A DNA stretch of 64,000 nt from Cerrena zonata (lineage: Eukaryota; Basidiomycota; Agaricomycetes; Polyporales; Cerrenaceae): contig JASBNA010000052.1 in the NCBI GenBank assembly GCA_038087015.1, forward strand, positions 62,001 to 126,000, in the 5' to 3' direction. Numbering within the stretch: the stretch's first letter is position 1; each line of letters opens with the position of its first letter. Under the pieces are notes generated by a model. That model was not told the origin of the DNA, searched no databases, and saw only the letters and a program-made list of their open reading frames with translations. This document shows positions 10,645 to 21,583 of this stretch, in pieces. A program made the translations under genes and the position numbers.

Positions 10645-10910
10645 GTAAGTTGTTAGCATCCACTAAAACCGTAAGAAAGAATACGAAGCATTGGTTTTGA
10701 TTCACGCCGTTAGAAGTCTTGTATACGGTCTTATTCTTTCCCTTCAATCCTGTCCTTTAGTGTTATATGGCAGAGGTACAATGCACTAAAAAATCGATCG
10801 GATTATTCCAATTAGAGTCGTTGAACATCCATTACAATAGAACAAGAATCAAAATCAGCCTGGTTACTAACTTTGTACTCCACGTCCTTTCCTGTTTCTT
10901 TATTTTTTAG
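10645..10910 (+). other. Candidate spliceosomal intron in the CCH1 leader or an unannotated ncRNA
   Basis: The plus strand shows GTAAGT at 10645-10650, a perfect yeast branch site TACTAAC at 10865-10871, and a T-rich run ending in TAG at 10908-10910. The branch adenosine is about 40 nt before the acceptor, a typical yeast distance, and the intron would be 266 nt. No convincing coding exon flanks it, so it probably interrupts an untranslated leader or a non-coding RNA. Two stems sit inside: 10675-10683 with 10732-10740 (9 bp), and 10756-10762 with 10784-10790 (7 bp). The three signals with correct order and spacing are seen; splicing itself is inferred. Confidence 0.45.
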
Positions 10911-11531
10911 AGGCCCAGCTACATGGTGGGCGTAACTGTATTGAAGTCACTAGAACAAGAAAAGTCAACTTAACAGCAGCCTATCTCACTTTATCCTACT
11001 TTAGTTTTTTTCTTTTTTTGCAATGCCTGAAAAGCAATGCTCTTTCCCTCTCAGCTATTCTCACCGCTCGAAGGCCCATGAAATTAGCAAAGCTTATTGT
11101 AGAATTGCCTTACTCTTAGCCTTTCACGTAACTTAATGCGTCTTCGTTATCTTTAAATAAACGTATACTGAAAAAGAGAAACAAAGGCATTGAAAAGAAG
11201 ACTTCTCACAAAGAAAACAAAAAAAAAAAAAGGAAAAAGTAGGTTAAAAAAAAAAAAAGATCCACCTCATATAAAATTGAAAGAGAAAAGATACGCCGGA
11301 TATCCTATTAATTGTGATTTCTGATTACTTATTCTTCCTTTAAACACGTCTTTTCGTTTTAGATACATAAACCCCGTTCTCCCGTTAATCACTGCCACGA
11401 TAACGGACACATATAAGTACAAGAGTACGGTTTTTTCTAGCCTTTCAATTACCCGCTCTTTAAAACGATACTAAAATATACCAGATATTCCACAATACAA
11501 GCTATTAGAATACTCGATTTAATATCATAGC

Positions 11532-14500
11532 ATGGATTTCGATCCATTTAAAGATCCAAAAGTATCCCCCGGGATATTGGTTCATGCTCCTACTGAAAGC
11601 GATTTGAGTGTTGATCGCAGAGACGAATCAAATAATAATCAAGATACGAGTAATCATAATATAAACCTTAATTTGAACTTGGGTTATAATAATAATACTA
11701 GCAGCGCTCAAAGCAGTACGGATGAACTAAGTAGTAATACCGGTACTCAACGGTCAATATCCAGAAGAAACCCGTTTAGAAGAAACTCCTCCCTGTCCAA
11801 ATCTTACTCTAGTGCAAAATCATCTCATACTCCTAATCTTGGAAGAGAGGCCAGAACTCCTTCTCCTGAAAGAAATAACTCGGTAAGAAGATTTTCTAAT
11901 AGTCATTCACCACACTCGCCTCATATAAACTCAAAGTCTTTATTTAACGAGGCAGCCGAGGATCAAGATTTCGAGGCAATCAGAGAAGGTTTAAGTTTTG
12001 CCCTTGGTAACGATAACAAAGATGCTGAATGGTTCCCGGTCAGTTCTGGTTTCAAAGCAACGTCAAGCCCAGAGCGTAATAATTCAAATGCTACATCAAA
12101 TGAATTCCTACATAGTCCTAGCGGTATCAACGATTCCCATCTTTATTCCGATAATATTCCATTAGATAATTTAAAAATTTCCCCCAATCATACTGGTGAA
12201 GGTACTTCTCCCCGTCCTCCCCTTTCAGCAAGAAATCAAAGTTTTCCGTCTCACCTTTCTCCTCATGACTTTAATAAACGTGAAAATCTTTCGCCAACAT
12301 CGCATTCTTCCAATAATATTCCCAAAGCATCTAAGGATCCAAGCATATTAGAATCAGGTCTTTTATCCCCAGCCTTGAATCATCCATCATCCGCTTCATC
12401 CAAATTTGATGATGCATCACCCAATAAATTTTCAAATGTAATCACTAGATTATCGGATCGTATCGCTGGTACTGGGGCTGCTGCTTCACCAGTGACTGAC
12501 AAACCTGCACAAGATAGTCAACTTTATCGCCAAAAAAGTAATAGCTCAGCTCATTCTAGCGATCACTCCTCTGGCGGTGAAGCAAGTATCCATTCTCCTA
12601 ATTCAATCCCAAACTACGATCGTTCTTATTCCTATATTAGTCAAAATACCGCTGTTCCGGCAACAACCGTAACAGACGAAAATAATAACTCAATTCAAAT
12701 TGGCGATTCTACAAATTCTGATAACCCAACATTCTCAAACGGCTTGGGACTTTATCTTTCGGAAAATCCAAGCAATAAATCATTCAATTCTCCCAATAGT
12801 AATCATAATCCCGATGAATCATTCCATTCAAATGCTGGAGCTTCCCAAGCAGGGATTTTACACAATCTAAAACCTTCGGATGGACCTCAATCTCCTCACA
12901 CTGCTACTTCTCCATTCAAGCCTTATAAATTCGCAAATAATGATAGCCTTTATTTATTCGGTAACACTTTAAAAATATTCTCCCCAGATTCAAAGATCCG
13001 CCGTTTCTGCCATCGCTTGCTTTCACATCATTCAACTAACCTTTTTTTGCTTTCCTTATTGGTTCTTCAAGTAATCTTGTTGTCCTATAGACAGTGGAAT
13101 CCTATGAAATTGCGCGGGTATTATTACCACGGTTATAACTGGGCCGATTATGTATTAATTACCATTAATATTTTTTATACACTTGAAATTTTCGGTAAAA
13201 TCATTGCATATGGCTTTATTGATGATCATGTTATGTTTTCGGACTTGGGCTTGAAATATCCCGAAAATGAATTGAAGACAAATTATTTCCAACAGAACCA
13301 CATAGTCAGGTTCTTAAAGAAATTAGGTTTTGGTAAGGTATTTTTCCGTAATACTGAAACAACAAGAAGAACTGAAGGTTATAACAAGCCTCAATTTAGT
13401 TCATCAGATGAGGAAAATGGCAACTTGAGTGAGGATTTAGATATTAAGGAAATAAATCTTGATGAAAACACCCATGAAAAGCCTTCACATAAAAAAAATA
13501 ATCCTTTCACAGATGACTACCTGATCAGAAGCTCACGAGTTAATCAAAGCGAACCAGAACTCAATAATTATCGTATCCAAAATAAATATGAACGTCATGC
13601 TACTTTTGCTGATCAAGATGCTCATACAAAAAATGAGCCTGATCCATCTGATTTGTCTGATAAGCCAATTATTGGGTCTCAAAGATTTGATGTAACCAAC
13701 ACTTTCATTATCCCTTCTAATAAAAACCATTTAGATCAACTTCAATTAAGAAGAGCCTATATTAGGAATAGTTGGCACAGAATTGATTTCCTTTCCATGA
13801 TTTGCTTTTGGATATCCCTTCTTTTATCAATTGGTCACTATGATGCCAAACATCACATATTTTTGTTCAGAGCCTTGAGTTGTTTGAGAATCCTTCGTTT
13901 ATGTAACTTAACCACTGGTACTACTACGATATTAACGGCTTGTAAATTAGCAATACCTCAATTGATCGACGTTGCTATTTTCATCTCTTGTTTTTGGTTG
14001 TTTTTTGGTATTATTGGTGTGCAATCTTTCAAGTCATCATTGACCAGACATTGCGAATGGACTAATCCTAACGATTCAAATGACACATACACCAATACCG
14101 ATCAATATTGTGGCTCTTATATAGGGCTTGATGGGAAAGCCAAACCTTATATCACGAGAGACGGGTCATCATCAGACACCATCAAAGGATACAGGTGTCC
14201 AAAATTCTCCAAATGCGTGAGTGGAGAGAACCCATATGCTGGTACAGTGAATTTTGATAATATTCTTCAATCCTTGGAAATGGTTTTTATAGTCATGAGT
14301 GCAAATACTTTTACTGATATCATGTATTACACTATGGACTCTGACAATATGGCTGCTTGTTTGTTTTTTATCTTTGGTATCTTTATTTTGACTGTTTGGT
14401 TAATTAACGTTTTCATTGCAGTCATTGTTGCATCTTTTAACATCACTCGAATGGAAGCGGATGAACAAAAGAAACAAAGGAAAAGGAAAAAGGGAATTAT

Positions 14501-17500
14501 GGATTTTTTGGGGTTTGTGAATACAGATGCCTCTGTTCACAATGAAAAAATAAATCTCTTGAAAAGACAGAATGTTGGATTGAGGTACTATTACAAATTT
14601 GAGTTTTTTTTCATAATTGCAATTATTTTAGATTTATTTGTTCAATGTTTTAGATCTTACTCCATGAGCGATACACAGAGACATACACTTTATAGATTTG
14701 AGTCTGCATTTACTGCTGTGTTTGCTGTGGAGATCATTATTCGCTTCGCTCTTCACTTTCCAAATTGGAGGATGTTTTTTACTTCTAGAAGAAATGTTTT
14801 CGATTTATTCTTGGTCATAATAACCGTAATAATCATCATTGACCCAATCAAAACCAGATTGGGACACGGTTATTATTGGTTGACCGTATTCCAAATTATG
14901 AGGTTTTATCGTGTTGTTCTTGCAACTGGTATCACAAGAAACCTTTGGATGAAATTGATGGGTAACTTTAGGGCCATATTTGATTTGGCCTTATTCTTTT
15001 TCATTTTGCTTTTTCTTGTTAGCATTATTCTCTCTAGATATTTCGAGGGTACCGTACCCGAAGATGATTTAGATGATGTGGATTTTCCTATGCATACTTT
15101 ACCCAACTCTTTTGTTGCACTTTATGTGATCACTTCTACTGAAAATTGGTCCGACATTCTCTATAGCTTACAAGAATACTCACGCACCACCTCCTCTCGT
15201 TTCTTCGGTGCCATGTTTCTCATTGGATGGTTTATTTTATCTAATATGGTTATCTTAAATATTTTTATTGCTGTTATCGCAAAGACATTGGAAGTTTCAG
15301 AAGAGGGCAAAAGAAAGAAGCAGCTTTTACAATTTATTGACGACATGACGGAAAAATTGCAAAATCTCGATTCTGAATCGGGCTTGTTGAGCAAAATTAA
15401 GAAAAAGGTCTTTAGACATAAAGGTGTTAAGGATGATCTTGAAAAAGCTGTGGTGAACTTACTATTAAGTGGTACTGCCGTGAATGAGTTTTTAGATAGG
15501 GATCCTACAAAATCAGAAGATGAAGACACCGAGAAAGTGAAAACCCTACCAAGTTCTAGCTGGAAGCGCTGGTTTCAGGTTAATTTTTGGCGTACTAGCA
15601 ATTATCTTAGAAATCCTTTTTTTACTCGCCGTTCCCAAAAGCATGAAATCACCAATTTCGAACCAGCTCATTTCGCTAAAAATATTATCACTGAACGTAA
15701 CTTATTAATTTCCAAACAAAACAAATTTTTGAAAGAAAACCCAAAGTTTAATAATGTCTTCTATGTCTTGAAACCGCGTCATAGATTGAGAAGATTCTGT
15801 CAGAGGCTTGTTAAGTCAAGCTATGGTGAAAGAATCGATGGTGTGGAACCAAACAAAATCGTCTCTGAAATATTTGTTGTGGTAATGTTTTTGGCAACCA
15901 TTGGTTTAGTTGTCACAGCTTGTTACTTGACTCCTTTATACAGGAAATACATGGTCAACCTCTACGGTACTCTTAATTGGACTTTCTATCTTGAAGTTGG
16001 ATTCAACGTTTTATTCACCCTTGAATTTTTCATTAAGATCACTGCTGATGGTTTAATATTTACGCCTAATTCTTATATGCGTTCATCTTGGAACTTGATC
16101 GATTTATTGGTTTTAGTATCTTTATGGATTGAGTTCATTGCTTTTTTGAAGAATGATGGTAACTTATCAAGAATTGTTAGAGGTTTGAAAGCACTCCGTG
16201 CATTAAGATTATTGACCATTAGTGAAACCGCTAAAAGCAATTTTCATAATACCATTATCACTGGATTTTGGAAAATTATCAGTGCTGCTATCATATCCCT
16301 TTGTTTGCTTTTCCCGTTCTCAATATGGGGTCTCAATGTTTTCAATGGAAGACTTGGTTACTGTCTAGATGGTGAATCAACCGAAGGTGAATGTCAAGGA
16401 GAATTTAAAAGTACTGTCTTTAATTGGGATGTCATGAGTCCCAACGTTTATACGAATCCGCAACTTGAGTTCGATACTTTTCCCACTTCGTTTGCTACGT
16501 TGTTTGAAATCGTTTCCTTAGAAGGTTGGTCTGATCTTTTGCTCAATGTAATGAAAAGCACTGGGGTTGGGACTGTTCCTGAAGATTATGCAACACCGTT
16601 CAATGGCTTTTTTGTTGTCTTATTCAACTTTATAAGTATCGTTTTCATTTTGACTTTGTTCATTTCTGTTATTATCAGTAATTACTCTAAGACAACTGGT
16701 AGAGCATATATGACCACTGATCAAATATCATGGTACCAAGTGAAAAAGTTCTTGATACAGGTCAAACCATCTAAGAGAAAGGATTTCTCCACGTTATCTA
16801 GTCTTGAAAGGTTTTGTTATCGAATGACTGTTGAGAAAAATAAGTATTGGAACGGTTTATTAAATTCCGTTTTAGTGTTACATGTTTTATCCTTATTGCT
16901 CGAATGCTTTCCATCTAGGCATAGCTTAGATACATTTAGAGAAGTAGTTTTCATCCTGGCATCATCAATGTTTGTGCTCAATGCTGTTATGTTATGTATT
17001 GGACAAGGTTTCAAAACGTTTATCAAATTCAAGTGGAATGTATTCAACTTTTTTGTTTCTGTTGGTGCTTTCCTATCAACAATTTGCTCATTCCTTATTA
17101 GGGCAGACAGTGTCTTTATAAACATCAACAAATTATTTTTGGTCGGAATTTTAGCTTTCATTATCCCAAGAAGTAACAGGTTGAGTCAGTTATTACGGTT
17201 TGCTTCAGCATCGTTACCCACCCTACTTTCTCTATCGTTCACATGGGTTGTTATCTTTTTGGTGTTTGCAATTGCTATGAATCAAATTTTTGGTTTAACC
17301 AAAGTTGGTCTGCACGGTACTGGTAATATAAACTTGCGCTCAGTTCCAAAGGCATTAATCTTATTATTTAGATGCTCGTTTGGAGAAGGTTGGAACTACA
17401 TAATGGAAGACTATACTGTTGAGTCCCCCTTCTGTTCAAGTGCAAGTAGTATGGATGATAGTGACTGTGGGAACAAACAATATGCTTATATTTTATTCAT

Positions 17501-18808
17501 GGCATGGAATATTGTGTCAATGTATATATTCTTGAATATGTTTATTTCGCTTATTTTGGATAGCTTTAGTTATATAAGCCATCGTTCTGATTATAGCCAT
17601 TTCATCAAGAGAGAAGAAGTCAGAAAATTCAAAAGGACCTGGCAGAAGTTCGACCCTAAGGGTACAGGATATATCAAACCAATTCACTTGCCAACTTTAC
17701 TTCACTCCTTAGAAGGTGCTTTTAGTTACCATTTCTATACCGGTGAATTAGAGATCAAAAACCTTATGTGGCAAATGGTTCAAGCGGAATAACCCAAATG
17801 ATCCTTATAACATAACGGTTAACTATAAATCCATTGAAGAAACATTGGAAGCCATGGATATCCCAAAAATTCGTGAGAGAAGAAAATCCTACGAAAAATT
17901 TATGGAAGAAGCCATAATGACCATGGAAATCAATAATGATCCTGGAATATCATTCACTAGAATCTTATTGCAATTGCCTTTATATACTGCATTTGAAAGT
18001 GGTCAATGTTTGAATTTAATTGATTTCTTGGAAAGAAGATTATTGATTCAAAAAGTTGAGAAACGATTACATACTAAAAGGGCTTTATGAAACTATTGCT
18101 GCTTATGCCTGTCGTTGGAAGTATAAGAAGGACCAAAGACATGGTATCAAGGATGACAATATTGATTTCGGTAAAGAATTAAGACGTCATAGTTACTTAG
18201 CCAATGAAAACTTGGGTGTTAATGCTCCTTCTATTTATGTCACGAATCCTGATGATGGTAATTCTGACAAGTTAAATGAATCATATGACGATGAAGATGA
18301 GAATTTCCCATTGACAAAATCTACTGGAATATCTGACTATAATATCGATAGTGCTGGCACTCCTGATATTAATGAAGGAACAACAAGTGGAATCTATGTT
18401 CCAAAGTCACCAATCCATATCTATAAAGCTAGAAATAGATCTCAAAACCCAGCTAGTCAATCTGATCAAGCTCAATCCTCATCTCAAAAAGAAGTGCCAC
18501 CAAAACTTTATATTCAAATCCCATCTAGTAACAGTAAGTCTACATCTCCTATTTCATCGCATTCTAGTATGAGTTCAAAAGATGATATTATCATCAGTCA
18601 ACAAGCTTCTCCATTCTTGGACTCTAACGAGCTTACAAATTCTGGAGGAGGAAATGACCAAATAAGTAATGTCTCCTTAATTGATTTGACTACAATTGGA
18701 GAGACCTTGGAAAACAGTTCTTGGGGAGAAGCTTTGAGAGAAGTTCAATCAGACCAAAGATCATCTGATAGATCCGAGAATGGTAAGGATCCTAATAAGG
18801 AAATGTGA
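11532..18808 (+). CDS. CCH1: CCH1, voltage-gated high-affinity calcium channel alpha subunit, with two +1 frameshifts near the 3' end
   Basis: Plasma-membrane Ca2+ channel that works with Mid1. The first frame (11532-17792) encodes ~2086 residues: a Ser/Asn-rich N-terminal tail of ~480 residues, then four six-helix channel repeats starting near residues 486, 1013, 1443 and 1770. S4-like segments are visible (LRILRLCNLT; LKALRALRLLTIS). Pore segments read MSANTFTD (I), TSTENWSD (II), VSLEGWSD (III) and SFGEGWNY (IV), so repeat I has Asn where II-IV have Glu. An EF-hand-like stretch follows near 17580-17780. The conserved tail continues at about 17790-18080 (IPKIRERRKSYEKFMEEA...GISFTRILLQLPLY) and after ~18070 (YETIAAYACRWKYKK). 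The two frame changes, near 17755-17792 and 18056-18090, each correspond to one extra base; removing both gives 2424 residues. The ATG at 11532 starts MDFDPFKDPK. Confidence 0.9.
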
Positions 18809-19060
18809 GTCAATGAAACAAGCATTTAATAAGAACTTTAATTTAAGCATCTATTTAGTAAGAAATTCAAGCATCATTTTCAGAACTTTTTATATCATTT
18901 TCAGAACTATTTATCTGCATACGAAAAATTTACATTTTAAATTTACGTTTTAATACAAACTACATGTAGAAACAGCTATTCGAAAATATTAAGATTGGGA
19001 AAAATAAATAATATACACAAGTGGAAAAAAATGACGATTTATAGACGATAACTATTCAGC

Positions 19061-20593
19061 TTAAGCCTTCATATCATTCAAACCCAAATCTTCATTTTGA
19101 TCATGAGTTCTTTCGAAATCTTCAATGATCATATTTGGGTCGTTATCAGGAGCATAAACGTTTTGAATATAGGAAGCAGCCAATGGATCTTCAGCGATGA
19201 TGGTAAATCCAATTCTTCCAGAAATAGCATCTTGTAATTTTGCGAAGAAGGAAGTCCATCTAGTTTTGGTTTCAGCATCCATTGAATCGGAAGTTTCACT
19301 GAAAACTCTACCGTGCAATTCTTCGTAAACTTGGTTTAATAAACCTTCGATAGTAGTAAATCTACCACCTAAGGTACCAGGAGTTAAATCTAAGTTTAAT
19401 TCAGGAATGACCAAACCACAAGTTTCAGATTTCAAAATATCTCTAGCTAAATCTTCTGGATCAGTAACTTTCAAAATAACTTTTCTACCTTTATCAGGGA
19501 TTTCACCACCAGTTTTAACTTCATTTGATTTGAAACCACAATGTTCACAAACAGTTGACATAATGATAACATCTTTGAAATGAGGAATATTAACGGTTTT
19601 CATATGAGTTTCACTTGGTCTATAACAAGATGAACAAGTGGCATGAAACGTTTGAACTTCATTTGATAAATTTTCGATATCATCATTATCGATACTTCTT
19701 GAAATTGGATTGTTTGAATTTTCGGATTCATTGGTTGTAACACCTTCTTTCTTCAAAGAGGAGGAAATATTAGAATTGGTGGCTTGTTTTTTATTTTCAG
19801 CTTCGATTTGACGGGCTCTATCAACATCATCTGCAGAAATTAAACCAAGGAAAACATTTTGCTCTGCAGTTCTATTATATTCAAACATAGACCATTTATG
19901 AGATGGTTGATCAGGTATGTATTCAATCCAAGAGTTACCAGCTGGATCATCAAGAGTGAAAGTCAATGGTAAAGTATTTGGTTCAGCATTGAGGAAAGAT
20001 TGAATTTTATTAATAACTTCATTAATTTTATCGTAAACTTCTGGTTGGATTGATTTTCTGGTTGGTTGATCAGATTCTAAATCACTGACCATTTCAGATA
20101 ACAAACCTTCAATATTAGTTAATTGACCTCTCTTTGGAGGAATTTCAATATCTAATTCATTAAATCTACAAGTAGCGGTTTCTGATTTAACAATTTGACG
20201 ATTAAAATCTTCTTTTGCTTCAATTTTGAGCTGATAACGAGAACCCTTTTCTGCGATTTGAGCAGCTGGCTGAATCTCAGAATTCTTAAAATGACAATGT
20301 GGACACTCAAAAGACATTATAATAATTTCTCTGAAAAATGGAATTCTAGTCAATAATAAACGTGTAGTACCATTTTCGTGACAGTTCATACAGAGCGACT
20401 CGATCTCTTGAACTGGATGTCCTTCGGCATCAGCTGCACCTGTCAAGTGAATCCCTTGGTTGCTTGGGGTATTCATAACTTCAACTTGTTCACCAACATT
20501 GGTGAATTGATCTGGATTAGTACTTTCAGACATTTCTAAACGAGGCTTCTTATCTTCGTGCGAGTTGGATGTTTGCGGATCGTTTCTTTTCAT
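19061..20593 (-). CDS. ZPR1: ZPR1 zinc-finger protein
   Basis: A 510-residue protein with the duplicated Zpr1 architecture: two C4 zinc fingers (CMNCHENG...CPHCHFKN and CSSCYRPS...CEHCGFKSNEV), each followed by an alpha/beta domain. Both second modules carry the family phrase FTxxEGLL (TNIEGLLSEM; TTIEGLLNQV). Zpr1 binds translation factor eEF1A and is a chaperone for its biogenesis. The first ATG at 20593 is used because the longer frame begins with TTG. The linker between modules is Ser/Asn-rich. It is divergent from MET30; a CACGTG box and Rap1-like sites lie 150-220 bp upstream. Confidence 0.95.
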   Translation of the reverse strand: MKRNDPQTSNSHEDKKPRLEMSESTNPDQFTNVGEQVEVMNTPSNQGIHLTGAADAEGHPVQEIESLCMNCHENGTTRLLLTRIPFFREIIIMSFECPHCHFKNSEIQPAAQIAEKGSRYQLKIEAKEDFNRQIVKSETATCRFNELDIEIPPKRGQLTNIEGLLSEMVSDLESDQPTRKSIQPEVYDKINEVINKIQSFLNAEPNTLPLTFTLDDPAGNSWIEYIPDQPSHKWSMFEYNRTAEQNVFLGLISADDVDRARQIEAENKKQATNSNISSSLKKEGVTTNESENSNNPISRSIDNDDIENLSNEVQTFHATCSSCYRPSETHMKTVNIPHFKDVIIMSTVCEHCGFKSNEVKTGGEIPDKGRKVILKVTDPEDLARDILKSETCGLVIPELNLDLTPGTLGGRFTTIEGLLNQVYEELHGRVFSETSDSMDAETKTRWTSFFAKLQDAISGRIGFTIIAEDPLAASYIQNVYAPDNDPNMIIEDFERTHDQNEDLGLNDMKA

Positions 20594-20747
20594 CTGTTGC
20601 AAATAACCTTTGCCCTTGGATCCCTTTTATAACCTATCAAAAGAAGAAAAACTTTAACAGTCCGCCTTCACTATGGAACCTGCTAGACGTTTTGCTCCAA
20701 AAAAATCTGATGCTCATTGAAAATTTTTTTGAAATCATCCTTTTGGT

Positions 20748-20753
20748 CACGTG
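20748..20753. promoter_or_regulatory. CACGTG (TCACGTG) Cbf1/Met4-type site
   Basis: The sequence GTCACGTGA is the sulfur-regulon Cbf1 site. It is 155 bp upstream of ZPR1 and 830 bp upstream of MET30. Met30 is the ubiquitin-ligase receptor for Met4, a Cbf1 partner in S. cerevisiae, so feedback is conceivable. The much shorter distance to ZPR1 makes ZPR1 the likelier target. Confidence 0.45.
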
Positions 20754-20773
20754 AGCGATAAAAAATTTAAATG

Positions 20774-20815
20774 ACCCGTACATCTCATCTAGACCCGATT
20801 CCATGGGTGTACGGG
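20774..20815. promoter_or_regulatory. Inverted pair of Rap1-like sites
   Basis: CCCGTACA (20775-20782) and its exact reverse complement TGTACGGG (20808-20815) are separated by 25 bp. ACCCGTACAT matches the core of the yeast Rap1 consensus (ACACCCRYACAY). Similar ACCCGTACA words occur at 38285-38294 and 42951-42960. Binding is not shown by sequence alone. Confidence 0.35.
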
Positions 20816-21583
20816 CTAGTTATTGAAGTTTCCTTTTTCTTTTTCTATACTCGAAAGAAAACAAAAAAGACTAGCAGAGTATTGCAATAGTAGCCACAGT
20901 TTTATATCATCTTATCGGTGCTTTCGATCAACTTCAAGTAACCACCACATTCACATAGACGCCCTGAAATAGGCAAGTTTACACAACGCAAGTTTTATCG
21001 TGCTAGAGAAGTTCGTGATAGCGTATCTCCTGTTATATAGTTTGGGGCCACTAAAGTTTGATCGACCCAAGATCTTTCATTAACAAGCGAAACAAGTTTT
21101 TGGAAGCCCAATTATTGTTGTGTGGACTCCTCAGCTTGGTATTTCCAGACTTACTTTTGAGAAATTTTAGATAAGGAAGCTGTGTTCGTCTTTTTAAGCT
21201 GGCTGACATATTCGTTTTTTGTTGCAGTTTGCTTAACTCCACAATTCTTTTAAGTGAACTCATTTGGTCTTACAAAAGCTCCAGTGTTTAGTATTTCTGG
21301 CATAGAACATCGTGGTCATCTTTACAACCTAGTCATCTGGTCTTATTGAGTATTGGGCGCTTCTTGTTGATTTAACGATTGAGATTCTGAACTTATTTTG
21401 TTTACTTTTTGACCAGCATCATTATTATTCGCTAGATTGTGGTTTTAAAGAAGGGTTGCTAGCGTGTTGTATTGTTTAGTAAATTGAAAAAAAAAGGTTT
21501 TCAGCTTACCCCGGTATCTTACTAATATATATTTCATTTAGACTTTTTCCCTACTTTCTTTCAAATTACTATATCGATTAAAG

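Larger units (their letters stand above)
10248..11531. other. Long gene-free leader upstream of CCH1
   Basis: There are 1284 bases between the divergent RSM27 and CCH1 starts with no credible protein gene. It holds a CACGTG box (10388-10393), a complete set of plus-strand splice signals (10645-10910), two hairpin-forming segments inside that interval, and A-rich tracts near 11221-11260 just before the CCH1 start region. It may be a spliced 5' leader of CCH1 or a separate non-coding transcript. Confidence 0.5.
20594..21583. other. ZPR1-MET30 divergent intergenic region
   Basis: There are 990 bases without a credible ORF. The ZPR1-proximal 220 bp hold a CACGTG box (20748-20753) and inverted CCCGTACA / TGTACGGG elements (20775-20815). 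The remaining ~770 bp, leading to MET30, are T-rich and probably an extended promoter or long leader. Short open frames here look like chance. Confidence 0.5.

Noticed and set aside
10670..10800. H/ACA snoRNA inside the candidate intron
   Set aside because: Two stems are present, but no clear H box between them and no ACA at a suitable distance; the first internal loop is very asymmetric.
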